A stretch of DNA of 64,000 bases from positions 124,001-188,000 of the forward strand of contig JASBNA010000028.1 in assembly GCA_038087015.1 (NCBI GenBank). Direction: 5' to 3'. This document shows, one piece after another, positions 9,901-19,415 of the stretch. How positions within the stretch are numbered: the first letter of the stretch is position 1; each line of letters opens with the position of its first letter. The position numbers were made by a program, and so were the translations under genes. The DNA comes from Cerrena zonata. Lineage: Eukaryota; Basidiomycota; Agaricomycetes; Polyporales; Cerrenaceae. A model generated the notes under the pieces. The model did not search any database. It saw only the letters and a program-made list of their open reading frames with translations, and was not told the origin of the DNA.

Positions 9901-10230
9901 TTAATCAAACAAACCGAATCCCATATCATCATCGGATTCTTCCTTAGCTTCTTCTTTAGCTTCTTCAGCAGCTTCTTCAGCACCACCTTCAGTGGCAGCA
10001 GCACCACCAGCAGCAGCACCGGCACCAGCAGTTGGAACGGAAGCTAATTTGGTGTTACCTTCAGCAATCAATTCACTGACATCTTTACCTTCTAATTCTT
10101 TTAATAAAGATGATAATCTAGATTCATCAGCTTCAACACCAACGGTTTCTAATAAGGAAGTGATATCAGCAGCTGATGGAGAGGCGTTACCACCTTGAAC
10201 TAATAATAAATAAGCAGCTAAGTATTTCAT
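9901..10230 (-). CDS. RPP2B: 60S acidic ribosomal protein P2 (P2-B type)
   Basis: 109 residues. It starts with [22 protein letters not shown], as in P2-beta proteins; the VQGG stretch distinguishes it from P2-alpha. It has an Ala/Gly/Glu-rich hinge and the invariant C-terminal [11 protein letters not shown] that contacts translation factors. P1/P2 dimers bind P0 to form the ribosomal stalk and stimulate GTPases such as EF-2. The gene is divergent from RPS15 with a shared promoter and convergent with NKP1. Confidence 0.97.
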   Translation of the reverse strand: MKYLAAYLLLVQGGNASPSAADITSLLETVGVEADESRLSSLLKELEGKDVSELIAEGNTKLASVPTAGAGAAAGGAAATEGGAEEAAEEAKEEAKEESDDDMGFGLFD

Positions 10231-10457
10231 TCTTGTCTTTCGGGAGAATAATCAGTTTAAGCTATTGCAGACTATCCTTTGATAATTAAGTTGGGTCAAA
10301 AGACTGGAAGTACTGAAAAGAAAAAAGTTTAACCATTATCCTCCCAAAACATCGGTACTAATTCGAAAATTTTTCAGGGCAAAACACCGGTACACCACAA
10401 GACCAGCAAAAAAAAAACACACATTTTTTCAGCAAAGAAAAAAACAGTCACTCCCGT

Positions 10458-10488
10458 CACGTGAGCGTCACCCTGCGAAACCAGGGTG
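10458..10488. promoter_or_regulatory. shared RPP2B/RPS15 promoter: CACGTG box and CACCCTG palindrome
   Basis: CACGTG lies at 10458-10463. Just downstream CACCCTG (10469-10475) and CAGGGTG (10482-10488) form a perfect inverted repeat with a six-base spacer. In Candida albicans, ribosomal-protein promoters are bound by Cbf1 (CACGTG) and Tbf1 (CCCT-type sites), so this pair is a plausible activator site for both divergent ribosomal genes. Binding itself is inferred. Confidence 0.65.
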
Positions 10489-10641
10489 GTTCTGCTTACG
10501 TAAACGGCGGTTTGACTGAGCACGAAAAAAATTTTGTACGGAAAACTTGTACCAAACTCTGCGATAGTCTATTTTTTTTCAGTATTAGTAGAAGTTGATT
10601 TTTTAATTTTATAGCTTTTCCATACAATCACATTAATCAAT

Positions 10642-11248
10642 ATGGCTGAAACTAGTATGTATACCTGGAAACAAGATCAGTGAATGCAGTGACGAGGACT
10701 CGGGATGGAATAGATTGAGGGATGAAGTAGAGGGGGTGAAGTAGAGATGAAGAAAGCAGGGAAGAAGTCAAAGATCAATGGAGACTGAAGGGAACTGATT
10801 AGTCAAGAACTTAATACTAACTCAATGTGTAGCTGACAGAAAGAAGAGAGTCTTCAAAACCTTCTCTTACAGAGGTGTTGACTTGAAAGATTTATTAGAA
10901 TTAGACACTGAAGAATTTTCCAAATTATGTGGTGCCAGAGTTAGAAGAAGATTCTCTAGAGGTTTAGGTTCTAAACCAATGGGTTTCATTGCTAAATTGA
11001 GAGCTGCCAAATTAGCTGCTCCAGAAAATGAAAAACCAGCTATTGTCAAAACTCACTTAAGAAACATGATTGTTGTTCCAGAAATGATTGGTTCAGTTGT
11101 TGGTGTTTACAATGGTAAAGTTTTCAACACTGTTGAAATTAAACCAGAAATGGTTGGTCACTACTTGGGTGAATTCTCCATTTCTTATACTCCAGTTAGA
11201 CACGGTAGAGCTGGTAACGCCTCTACCAGATTCATTCCATTAAGATAA
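10642..11248 (+). CDS. RPS15: 40S ribosomal protein uS19 (Rps15), one intron
   Basis: Joined exons 10642-10654 and 10833-11248 give 142 residues. Exon 1 is only 13 bases (Met-Ala-Glu-Thr plus one base). The second exon encodes the rest, including [47 protein letters not shown] and the C-terminal GHYLGEFS and RHGRAG stretches of uS19. The protein sits in the head of the small subunit. Exon 2 alone would lack the N-terminal basic segment, so the spliced model is required. The divergent neighbour RPP2B shares its promoter. Confidence 0.95.
10655..10832 (+). other. RPS15 intron
   Basis: The intron begins GTATGT at 10655, has a perfect TACTAAC branch point at 10815-10821 and ends TAG at 10830-10832. 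It is 178 bases long. Splicing restores an unbroken frame. Confidence 0.93.
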
Positions 11249-11477
11249 GTGTAATGTACCATAACTCTTTGAACAACGTTCATCTTTCCTTCAACCTCTT
11301 GCCCTTTTATACTAAATATATATAAATAATTATTATTTAATCCATAGTATTATGGGGGTTGTATTAATCTTAACGATATACTTTAAATTTGAAATATTTG
11401 TAGTGCCTCATTTTGACTGAATTGATCGAGATGAGAAATTTTTCACTTACTTTGATCTTTGCTAAATTACCAAGCTA

Positions 11478-12341
11478 ATGGCTTTCAATGATGCTATAAA
11501 AGATATATCATACGGTGGTATTGCTGGAAGTCTTGCTAAAGTTATTGAATTTCCCTTTGATACTATCAAAGTTAGATTACAGTCTCTGCCAAATTTTCAA
11601 CATGAATCAACCTGGACCACCATTAAATATACTTGGAATAAAGAAGGTTTGGTAAATGGATTTTATAAAGGATTAAAAGCTCCAATGATGGGTGCTTTCA
11701 TGGAAAGCGCAGTGCTTTTCCTATCTTATAATTCATCTACAAATTGCTTATCAAACTTAACCAATAGTTCAAAAGATTTATTATGGATTCAAAGTTTAAG
11801 TGGTGGGTTTGCTGGGTTTTTTGCATCTTTCGTATTAACTCCAGTTGAATTAATTAAATGTAATTTACAAGTATCCAATCTTAATACTAATCATAAAACT
11901 TATAACTATTCTTCAATGATAAAACAAGTCTTGAGAAATGATGGAATAACCGGGTTATGGAAAGGTCTTAGCTCAACCATCATTAGAGAAAGTGGTGGTA
12001 CCGCTATTTGGTTTAGCACCTATGAAGTATCAGTTAAATATTTAAACCAGATTAATCCTAATTTCGAAAGTTTTAACCTTTTATCTAGTGGTGCATTATC
12101 CGGTATCACTTTCAATTTATCAATGCACCCAATTGATACCATTAAATCAAACATTCAAACTTTTGATATGTTAAATCAAAACCTGAAAGTTAAACCTGAT
12201 TTCGTACAAACAACTAGGAAATTGGTTCAAACGGGTGGTATCAAAAGTTTATATCATGGATTAGGTATAACCTTGATTAGAGCTATACCTGCTAATGCCA
12301 TGATTTTTTACCTTTATGATTTCTTGAAGAGAAATTTTTAA
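11478..12341 (+). CDS. ORT1: mitochondrial ornithine carrier Ort1
   Basis: 287 residues with the three-repeat mitochondrial carrier fold. The P-x-[DE]-x2-[KR] signatures are PFDTIK, PVELIK and PIDTIK. The sequence KVIEFPFDTIKVRLQ near residue 20 and LTPVELIKCNLQV in repeat two match the ornithine transporter subfamily (S. cerevisiae Ort1/Arg11), which exports ornithine from the matrix to cytosolic arginine synthesis. Length is as in the family. In S. cerevisiae ORT1 neighbours AFI1 and ADE2, both present in this window. Confidence 0.92.
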   Translation: MAFNDAIKDISYGGIAGSLAKVIEFPFDTIKVRLQSLPNFQHESTWTTIKYTWNKEGLVNGFYKGLKAPMMGAFMESAVLFLSYNSSTNCLSNLTNSSKDLLWIQSLSGGFAGFFASFVLTPVELIKCNLQVSNLNTNHKTYNYSSMIKQVLRNDGITGLWKGLSSTIIRESGGTAIWFSTYEVSVKYLNQINPNFESFNLLSSGALSGITFNLSMHPIDTIKSNIQTFDMLNQNLKVKPDFVQTTRKLVQTGGIKSLYHGLGITLIRAIPANAMIFYLYDFLKRNF

Positions 12342-12405
12342 CCTTTTATTTATTGAACATAGAAATTATAGAACATATATATTATAAAAAAACATAGAAT
12401 TAAAA

Positions 12406-13543
12406 TTATAAATAGGCAACATCGTAAACGTCATCGGTATTTAAGAAATCTGATCCAAGCTCATAAAGATTCTTCCAATGGCCTTCTTTTATGTATGTTG
12501 GGAAATCAGCATCGCCCCATATTCTGGATTTCAATCCATAAGCATGAATCTTATCGAAAACTTGTTGCAACTTATTTGCAGCATCCTCATTGAATTTTTC
12601 TAATCTCGAATTCTTAAGAAAGTTCTCTTTTTCCAATTATATCCTCCATTGATCCAGAAGCAACTTTACCTAATTGAGCATATCTTTGTAATACTCTCTC
12701 ATCAATATCTGGTTTACCAAAATCGGCTAATGGAACATCAACAAATACGTATCTTTTGGTTTCTTGTTCGATTAACCCCCATGGAACATTCCCAGTAATA
12801 GTAAGAATGATTGGTCCTTCATGGTATGTTTGGGTGGTGGTATCATAGTAAGCAAGGTAATCATTCTCAATAAATCTTTGCAATGATTTTTGCAACACTT
12901 TGTATGTTTCATTAGCATCAGTCTTGAAATCAAGCCATAAATATAATGGAGTCTCCGGTGAGTTATAGAATACACCAAATTTCGACTTGGTTTCTTCTAA
13001 TAAAGGCAGAGCTTCTTTGGTTGTGTCAACATACTTCATTTCGGGATTAGAGTAACTCAAAATCTCGAATAATTTATCAAAATATAATTTATCCAAAGTA
13101 TTTTCTGGTTCTAAGAAAATTTGATTATGACCTACGTAGATTGAACTGTCATTAAATGACTTCAATCTCAGAGGATTCGATTCTGGGTCTTCCTTACGTC
13201 CTTCTGTTTCCTCCGCAGTTTCAACCGCAGTAGCTTGTAAAGTATAATTTTCTGGAAAGTACCAAATATCAGCTTCTATACTTTGAGCTCCTGCTCTCAA
13301 GGCTTCAGTTAATGGTGCATATCTCCAATAATCATTGTGTGAATGGATTGGCTTAACGGAGACGTCACGATTTAAGCTTTCACTAGTTAAATATTTGGAG
13401 CAGTATCTACCACCAAATAAAACAAAATCATCATCATCTTCTTCATAGATAGTGGTTTGATTATAAACAGTTTCGTTTATAATTGGAACCGGTGCCTGAG
13501 TCTCACTCTGAGAAGTGAATAATGGTCTGAATACGTTAATCAT
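12406..13543 (-). CDS. AIM6: Aim6-like PLC-type phosphodiesterase, split by an apparent +1 frameshift
   Basis: The first frame (13543 down to a TAA at 12616-12614, 309 aa) holds the PLC/GDPD-like core: HSHNDYWR, EADIWYF, VGHN and NSPETPLYLWLDFK. The remainder, with GLKSRIWGDADFPTY and ELGSDFLNTDDVYD, lies in the +1 frame and ends at 12406. It has no ATG of its own in the frame, and matches the C-terminal end of S. cerevisiae Aim6 (YDL237W), so the two parts are one gene. The +1 frame has a stop only a few codons upstream, so the change must occur within 12614-12640, a stretch containing an A5 run. An extra base in the assembly or programmed frameshifting would both explain it. Aim6 is a poorly characterised protein affecting mitochondrial inheritance. 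Confidence 0.8.
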
Positions 13544-13719
13544 ACTTACTTACTATACTTCTAAATCAAATAATTTAGGGGGCCAATTGCTACTACTTAT
13601 ATACTTTTTTCTATTGCGTTACAAACGTGGAGTGCTTAAAAGGAAATCTCACAGTCCCTGCTAATTTTATCTCACGGCCTGCTAGTTGTGTTCTTCCGGC
13701 TATCTAGTGCTATCTGATA

Positions 13720-13908
13720 TCATCTTACGAGGTTAGCAGCATAAAGAGTGACTCCTGTGAAGAGACCGCAGAGGACTGGCAGGCTATTTTTAGTTCTGTA
13801 GGATTTAAACCCGTAAAATTGACGTATTTCGCCTTTTGACAGCCATCTGCTTTTGACAGGCATCGCCCTTTTTGGATAAGATGTTTTCATTGGCCATGTG
13901 AGTAACAT
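13720..13908 (-). CDS. possible small ORF, 62 aa, with C-terminal hydrophobic segment
   Basis: An ATG-started frame of 62 codons in the 657-base gap between AIM6 and the Zn2Cys6 gene, on the same strand as both. The N-terminal half is basic; the end (VLCGLFTGVTLYAANLVR) could be a membrane span, as in small mitochondrial membrane proteins. I recognise no family and its base composition is more GC-rich than neighbouring genes, so it may be chance. Confidence 0.2.
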   Translation of the reverse strand: MLLTWPMKTSYPKRAMPVKSRWLSKGEIRQFYGFKSYRTKNSLPVLCGLFTGVTLYAANLVR

Positions 13909-14117
13909 TATGACTGGTCTGGCACCTGAGCCTGTTAACTTGTGCTTAGGGACTGGTGCTTAGGGTCTGTCTGAGCTGGGCCTACAAAGAGGAGTAGAAG
14001 GTTCTCAATTGATGCTTTAGTCTTAATGCATACGGCTCAAAAGACATATCAGTCATGCCCTGGAGGGAAAATCCCTCATATATCCGATAAATTTGGCCCT
14101 TTATGATGGTGTCTTAA

Positions 14118-14172
14118 GGAAGGTGGCAATAAATTATGTAGTACTTACAGGAAGGTGGCAATAAATTATGTA
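14118..14172. repeat. 23-bp direct repeat with 9-bp spacer
   Basis: The segment starting GGAAGGTGGCAATAAATTATG occurs at 14118-14140 and again, identical, at 14150-14172. It lies just 3' of the Zn2Cys6 gene stop codon and looks like a recent tandem duplication. Confidence 0.9.
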
Positions 14173-14200
14173 TTAAGTAGTAGTGTTACATGATGAAATG

Positions 14201-17200
14201 TTAATCAAGACTTGACATGATTTCTTCGAGGTAATGGCTGATGTTGTTAATCTTATTGATGGTATTATTGGTTAGGATATCATCAAAGTTGTTATCTATT
14301 CTTAGTTTAACTTGAACGAAATCAATAACCTTGCTGAAAGTTTCGAATAAAAGATTAGCATCAAATTTGTTAATTATTTCTTCGTCGCTATCTTTGAAAG
14401 GAGTCTTTAAAGTCTTTTCTGATTTTAATAGTTTCAATTGGGTATGATCTTTATTAAAATTTAACTTTAAAAACCTTGTCAATACAATAAGACTTGCTAG
14501 TATCGCAATTAATGAACATGCAATATCTAATGAAAATTCTGGATATTTTTTCCACATCTCTTTACCAAAAGTAATTAAGCTTTCGTCTTGCCACCAAGGC
14601 TTACTATTATCATTATGGCTAGTTTGAGTAATTCCAATAACAGTTGGGCGTTCTTTTGTATTGTTACCAAATTTTCCTAATCCTAATTCGAATAATTTTG
14701 AAATCTCTAAAACCTGTCTAATAAGCATGATTAAATTATTTATTTTTTCACCTGATAATTCATTGATTAAAGTAGGTAATTCTGTCACTTTAGTAAAATT
14801 ATTCAGTGATATTTCATTAAAATATTCTAATTTTGTTTTTTTATCATTATTAAATTCGTAAATCTTAAAAGTAAATAGATTTTTTAATTGAAACCCATTT
14901 TGTAAAATAATACAGTATCTCGACACAAAAGTTGATGCTAAAACCGATGAATTTATAACCAAGATTTCAGAATCATTGTTAATTAATTCTAATCGGAATA
15001 AATTTTTTTCAATAAAGTCATTAAAGGAATTTGAAAATTGGTTGTCGTCATGTATTTCACTACGATTTATCTCTTCCAATAAATCATCAAATTTTTTCAT
15101 TGCATAAATGAATGAAGTTGAATCGTTAAACTTCTTATCATTATTGATTAAGTCCGGTAAACTAAATCGATGAGTTAAATTCTTTAAATTAAAATAATCA
15201 TCATCATTACCTGGTAGGATAATTTTAGAATTATAAGCATCAATTTCAAGTTTTTCTTCTTTAAAAATTTTGGATATCTTATCATATGGATACCCTTGTT
15301 TGTATCTAAACATGATTAAATTATTTATCCAATATGACCATATTAATCTCATTAATACTTCCCTTTCATATATTTGTCTTCGATTAAATGGTAATCCATC
15401 ATCTTGTAGAACTTCTAAATATCTGTTATAATGAATGATTTGATATATTCTTGAACTCAATTCATTATACTTATCTAAATCTCGTTTATAACTTCTAGTT
15501 TTTGACATGAATGAAAATGTTAAAAACATTCCAAAATCACTTAAATTATCCCAATATTTTAATGCTTTTCTTATCCAAAAATCATCATCTGATTCAATCA
15601 AGTCGGATTTATTTAAGCTTAAAGTGGCTATTAGTGAATGTAATATCGAACTATCTTGACGTAATGATAGTCTTTCGATAAATATTTCTTGACTTGGTAA
15701 AAATTTATGATCTAAATGATTGAACTTATAGTAATAATTAAGTAATTGGCTTAAAACTTCCCATGTTGGTAATTCATAGTGTTCTAATTCTAAAGGATCA
15801 AATGGTGACTTATGCCTTGACTCGTTTTCGATCGTTTTCTTGGGTTTGGCACATGATGATGATGAGTTTGTTGATGTGCTTGGTGCATTCAGTATTGGAG
15901 ATTTGGAGGGTGATTTAGTAGGTGGTTGATCAATATCCATACTTTTGAAATCCGATCCAGTCGGATGTTTTAAAGCAGACGTAGTGGACTCAGGGCCATC
16001 TAATTTTTCGTGGTTTTTTACCTTGATCAGTGATGACTCACCGGGTATCATTGATGCTCTTGAATGATCTAACGGTGGTAAAATTGGTTTACCTTCACGA
16101 TTATGACTAAATTTAGCTAAAGATGAATGATTTCTTAGACTTGGACTACGGGAATAAGATTGTGGTACTGGTGGATAAGGGTGGCGGGGGTAGCTATAGT
16201 AAGGATACCTTCTCTCTGGTTCACGATCTCTTGATGAGTAATCTTTATTAGAATCACCGCTTTTAATGGAAGACTCTTTATCCAGTGATGAGCCTGGTTG
16301 AGGAGCGGGTGGTGGTGGTGGTAGCATATGAGGAGGTGGAGGTGGTGGACCATAACCAGGTATATGAGGAGGTGGAGGGGGCCAATGACGAGGATGGGGA
16401 TAATCACCGGGGCTATTGCTACCAGGAGGAGGACCACTGGGACCAAATGGAGGAGGACCGTAGAACATCAAGTGAGGTGGTGGTGGTGGAGGAGGTGGGT
16501 ATCCCATTATATGCGGCGGAGGAGGCGGCGGAGGCCAGTGGTGACGGAAATGGGAAGGCATATGAGGTGGTGGTGGTAAATGATTATAAAAGTTAGCTAC
16601 TGCATCAGGAGTATCACTTGGGGTCTCACTTGGGGGGTAATGGTGCCTATAATCGTAAACGGGATAGCCATATATGGAGTGAGGTTGTTTTGAAGAAGAT
16701 TCTGCAGAAGAAGCAAGATGGGCAGGTCTAAAATCAGCATAAGAAGTTGAAGCATAAGAAATGGTGGGAGAAATTGGTTTTGAATCATTTGAGCTGGAGT
16801 TAAATCTATTGTGTTGATCTAATAAGAACTGATTCAACCCATCTCTTATACTCGAGCTACCATTGGAGCCACGAGGACTGATCAATTTAGATGAATTTGA
16901 ATTTGAATTGGTTGAATTATTTTCATAATCGGTGATTGAATTTGGCTTCAAATTTTTAGCATTTCTTGAAATTGGATTCTCTAGTTCTGTACTTGATCTT
17001 TTTTTCCTTCTACCACCTCTCATACTAGCTACGAAAACACATTCGATCCCTAGAAATTGACAATTTGAGCAAACTTTTGGATTATCGGGTATGATTTTAT
17101 TATTAGTATCAAGGGTCTTCACCACATTCACCGGTTCTCCATCACATTTTATCTTCTTTTCTCGACACGACAAACATGCCCTTCTCGCAACAGGACGTCT

Positions 17201-17245
17201 GTTAGCGTTGCTCTTCTGTGAACTTACTGGAGAACTTTCAGACAT
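14201..17245 (-). CDS. Zn2Cys6 fungal transcription factor with long poly-proline region
   Basis: 1014 residues, nuclear regulator. An N-terminal binuclear zinc cluster has C24-x2-C27-x6-C34-x24-C59-x2-C62-x6-C69 with the basic ACLSCREKKIKC helix, followed by RGGRRKKRS. The 24-residue loop between the third and fourth cysteines is longer than usual. Residues about 190-330 are Pro/His-rich, with several runs of seven or more prolines, and are followed by a Ser-rich segment. From about 500 the sequence is helical, like the middle homology region of this class. No target specificity can be read from sequence, and I do not assign an orthologue. The nearest gene upstream on this strand is the peroxisomal carrier. 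Confidence 0.85.
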   Translation of the reverse strand: MSESSPVSSQKSNANRRPVARRACLSCREKKIKCDGEPVNVVKTLDTNNKIIPDNPKVCSNCQFLGIECVFVASMRGGRRKKRSSTELENPISRNAKNLKPNSITDYENNSTNSNSNSSKLISPRGSNGSSSIRDGLNQFLLDQHNRFNSSSNDSKPISPTISYASTSYADFRPAHLASSAESSSKQPHSIYGYPVYDYRHHYPPSETPSDTPDAVANFYNHLPPPPHMPSHFRHHWPPPPPPPHIMGYPPPPPPPPHLMFYGPPPFGPSGPPPGSNSPGDYPHPRHWPPPPPHIPGYGPPPPPPHMLPPPPPAPQPGSSLDKESSIKSGDSNKDYSSRDREPERRYPYYSYPRHPYPPVPQSYSRSPSLRNHSSLAKFSHNREGKPILPPLDHSRASMIPGESSLIKVKNHEKLDGPESTTSALKHPTGSDFKSMDIDQPPTKSPSKSPILNAPSTSTNSSSSCAKPKKTIENESRHKSPFDPLELEHYELPTWEVLSQLLNYYYKFNHLDHKFLPSQEIFIERLSLRQDSSILHSLIATLSLNKSDLIESDDDFWIRKALKYWDNLSDFGMFLTFSFMSKTRSYKRDLDKYNELSSRIYQIIHYNRYLEVLQDDGLPFNRRQIYEREVLMRLIWSYWINNLIMFRYKQGYPYDKISKIFKEEKLEIDAYNSKIILPGNDDDYFNLKNLTHRFSLPDLINNDKKFNDSTSFIYAMKKFDDLLEEINRSEIHDDNQFSNSFNDFIEKNLFRLELINNDSEILVINSSVLASTFVSRYCIILQNGFQLKNLFTFKIYEFNNDKKTKLEYFNEISLNNFTKVTELPTLINELSGEKINNLIMLIRQVLEISKLFELGLGKFGNNTKERPTVIGITQTSHNDNSKPWWQDESLITFGKEMWKKYPEFSLDIACSLIAILASLIVLTRFLKLNFNKDHTQLKLLKSEKTLKTPFKDSDEEIINKFDANLLFETFSKVIDFVQVKLRIDNNFDDILTNNTINKINNISHYLEEIMSSLD

Positions 17246-17602
17246 TCGATATATAGCTTTCCATGTATAAACTGAAAAAGGGTACGGTTATTGGAATCTC
17301 CTAATACGGTAGAAAGTCTTGACAGAAAACTGATTTTTTTGTCTTCACCAATCCTTTCTCCTTTGGATTTTATTAAAGTATCAACGTTCAACTGATCAAG
17401 AATCTCTGATTCTGTAAGGTAGATTTATATCCCGATCTTATAATAGTTTCGGTGTTCCAATTTCACCAGATTTTTTTCCTCGTTCGGGCTCCTTTTTTTA
17501 AACTTTTCCAGAAATCCGTTTGGGATTTGGGTTTTTGCAGTACAACTCTACACCAATAGTATCTAAATCATATATATATAGATATTATATAAACGTATAT
17601 AT

Positions 17603-18619
17603 TTAAAGGGACGAGTTTTTCAATCTCAAGACTTTCAAGATTTCAACTAATTTTACACTACCAGTAAGTAACTCTTCTTTGAAATAAAATAAAAAGGCAG
17701 CAGTACTTATGGATTGCACAAGTTTAACCGATAATCCACGGTATAAACCTTCAAGGCCTTCTTCGTGGATGATTTTTTTGATTTCTTGAACCATTGATAA
17801 TTTAATTTCTTCATCGGTTTTCTCAGCCAATTTTTCCTTCTTGACGTGCATTCTTGATTTCAAAGTGATATAAGGATAAGTCAAGGCCGTGGCAATCAAT
17901 TTTCCAAAAGCACCAATGAAAAAGGCCTTGATGGCAGTGAAGGAATGCTTACCATTAGAAGCAATGATGATATTCTTTATTTGTTCAAATATAGTATATT
18001 GAATGATTGGGTTAATAACAAGCACTAAAGCTGGGAAAACTCCCGCAAATAAGGTTGAAACCCCATCGGTTTCAATGATGTTCATAATCGTTTTAACAGT
18101 CGAGCTAGTGGATTCGCCTTCCTTCTTTTTAGCAGTCATCATTCGAGTGTTGGCAACCCAAAATGGATTAGATCCAACACAAGTAATAGCACCAGCAATT
18201 GCACCAGTGATAATCGATTGAAACGTACTCAATCCTCTGCCCGGTCTCCGGCTAGTGGAATTGGCCTTCAAGAAAATATTAGAAGTAAATTCATAAAAGT
18301 AATAATAGATAAAATTAGTCAAAGTAATCCCATACAATGCACTTTCTAATCCAGAGTATAATCCAAAGATTCCCTTTTCGTGAATAATCTCTTTGGCTGC
18401 TTGGTATGACGACGACTTAACCAACCCGTTAATGAGCTTCAAGTGTATCTCCTTCACTTCCACCGGTTCCTCTTTGACTTCCTCAATCTCCTGCTGCTTC
18501 TTCTTCTTGGTGGTCTGAGCTAATGTCGATAATGTCACCAATGGATACGTTACCACCATCGATAACGCTCCTCCACCGGCTCCCGCAATTGCGTGGGCGA
18601 TCTCTTCTGCTTGGGCCAT
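17603..18619 (-). CDS. ANT1: peroxisomal adenine nucleotide carrier (Ant1/PMP47 type)
   Basis: 338 residues, six-span mitochondrial-carrier-family protein. The three repeats carry degenerate signatures PLVTLSTLAQ, PFWVANTRM and PYITLKSRM, a pattern typical of the peroxisomal branch (Candida boidinii PMP47, S. cerevisiae Ant1) rather than of mitochondrial carriers. The Lys/Glu-rich matrix loop after span 1 (KKKKQQEIEEVKEE) is also PMP47-like. It imports ATP in exchange for AMP for fatty-acid activation in the peroxisome. The C-terminal LKNSSL is not a classical PTS1. Confidence 0.85.
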   Translation of the reverse strand: MAQAEEIAHAIAGAGGGALSMVVTYPLVTLSTLAQTTKKKKQQEIEEVKEEPVEVKEIHLKLINGLVKSSSYQAAKEIIHEKGIFGLYSGLESALYGITLTNFIYYYFYEFTSNIFLKANSTSRRPGRGLSTFQSIITGAIAGAITCVGSNPFWVANTRMMTAKKKEGESTSSTVKTIMNIIETDGVSTLFAGVFPALVLVINPIIQYTIFEQIKNIIIASNGKHSFTAIKAFFIGAFGKLIATALTYPYITLKSRMHVKKEKLAEKTDEEIKLSMVQEIKKIIHEEGLEGLYRGLSVKLVQSISTAAFLFYFKEELLTGSVKLVEILKVLRLKNSSL

Positions 18620-18999
18620 TCTGTCTTTAACTAGCTTGTCTTCCTTAGTCTGATCAACGCGTCAATTCTCTCTTATAAAGAAAAGTAGCTGGAAATGAAA
18701 ACAAATCGGCTCCTTCTTTCAACCGTGGTTATATCAGCGATGTCACATGGAATAGAAAAAACTTTTTTGTGGGGAAACGAAAGTATGCTCGCACGATTTG
18801 CCATATGCTTCCATATTAGGAAGTCGATAAATTAATACCAGCCAGACTTGTCGTTGACTTCCGTATTAGGCAATCAATAAAGTAATACAGACATTTATTT
18901 ATGTATGTTTCCTGATTAGGAAGTCTGGGTTTTTTATAAATAAAGTATGAGAACGAGATGAAAAATAAGCTGATTTAATACTCCTTCTTCAATTGCAAG
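18620..18999. other. intergenic region with a degenerate repeat, between divergent ANT1 and COI1-like genes
   Basis: About 380 bases of promoter DNA. A degenerate motif close to TTCC-N-TATTAGGAAGTC occurs three times (near 18809, 18858 and 18909), two copies followed by AATAAA/TTAATAC-like sequence. Nothing else recognised. Confidence 0.5.
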
Positions 19000-19326
19000 A
19001 TGGAAACCAGTAGAGGAATACTTAAGAAGCTTGGACTTTTCGGGGTGACGGCCATAACGTTCTATGTTGTTGGGAAGAAACATATACAGAAGAGAAATGA
19101 CGAGAAACACCGTTTGCAGACCGATGCTAGAATAGATAGTGAATTTGATGAATTTTCAACAAAAGTTCGAAGATTAGGATTTCCTGAAAATAAGCCAAAT
19201 TTCAACTATGAAGAAAGACCAGAGGATCTGAAATACGTTGGGAAAGGAGACAGTTATCTCACCCGTAAAGGAGGAGACCGATTTACATATACTGCACTTT
19301 TCAGTAGAGATGATGGAGAAAAATAG
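19000..19326 (+). CDS. small single-span membrane protein, possible Coi1 orthologue
   Basis: 108 residues starting METSRGILKK. One hydrophobic segment (about 12-28, LGLFGVTAITFYVVG) is flanked by basic residues, as in small mitochondrial inner-membrane proteins. A soluble charged C-terminal part ends with YLTRKGGDRFTYTALFSRDD. I do not recognise it from sequence. In S. cerevisiae the small mitochondrial protein Coi1 (YDR381C-A) lies next to YRA1, and YRA1 is two genes away here, so a Coi1 orthologue is a reasonable guess. Confidence 0.6.
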   Translation: METSRGILKKLGLFGVTAITFYVVGKKHIQKRNDEKHRLQTDARIDSEFDEFSTKVRRLGFPENKPNFNYEERPEDLKYVGKGDSYLTRKGGDRFTYTALFSRDDGEK

Positions 19327-19415
19327 AAATACTTATGCATTTTAAAGAAGGAATATATAAGACTGTAAATAGTAATACAACTTTATTTAAGAGAAAGAAA
19401 TAATAACACGGTAGT

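Noticed and set aside
12614..12636. Explaining the AIM6, RIB7, BCP1 and AFI1 breaks by small introns
   Set aside because: The halves abut with no missing or extra residues and there are no GT...AG pairs with a branch point between them.
16135..16596. Overlapping open frames on both strands in the poly-proline region of the Zn2Cys6 gene
   Set aside because: Shadows of the Pro/His-rich coding repeat; no independent start or family resemblance.
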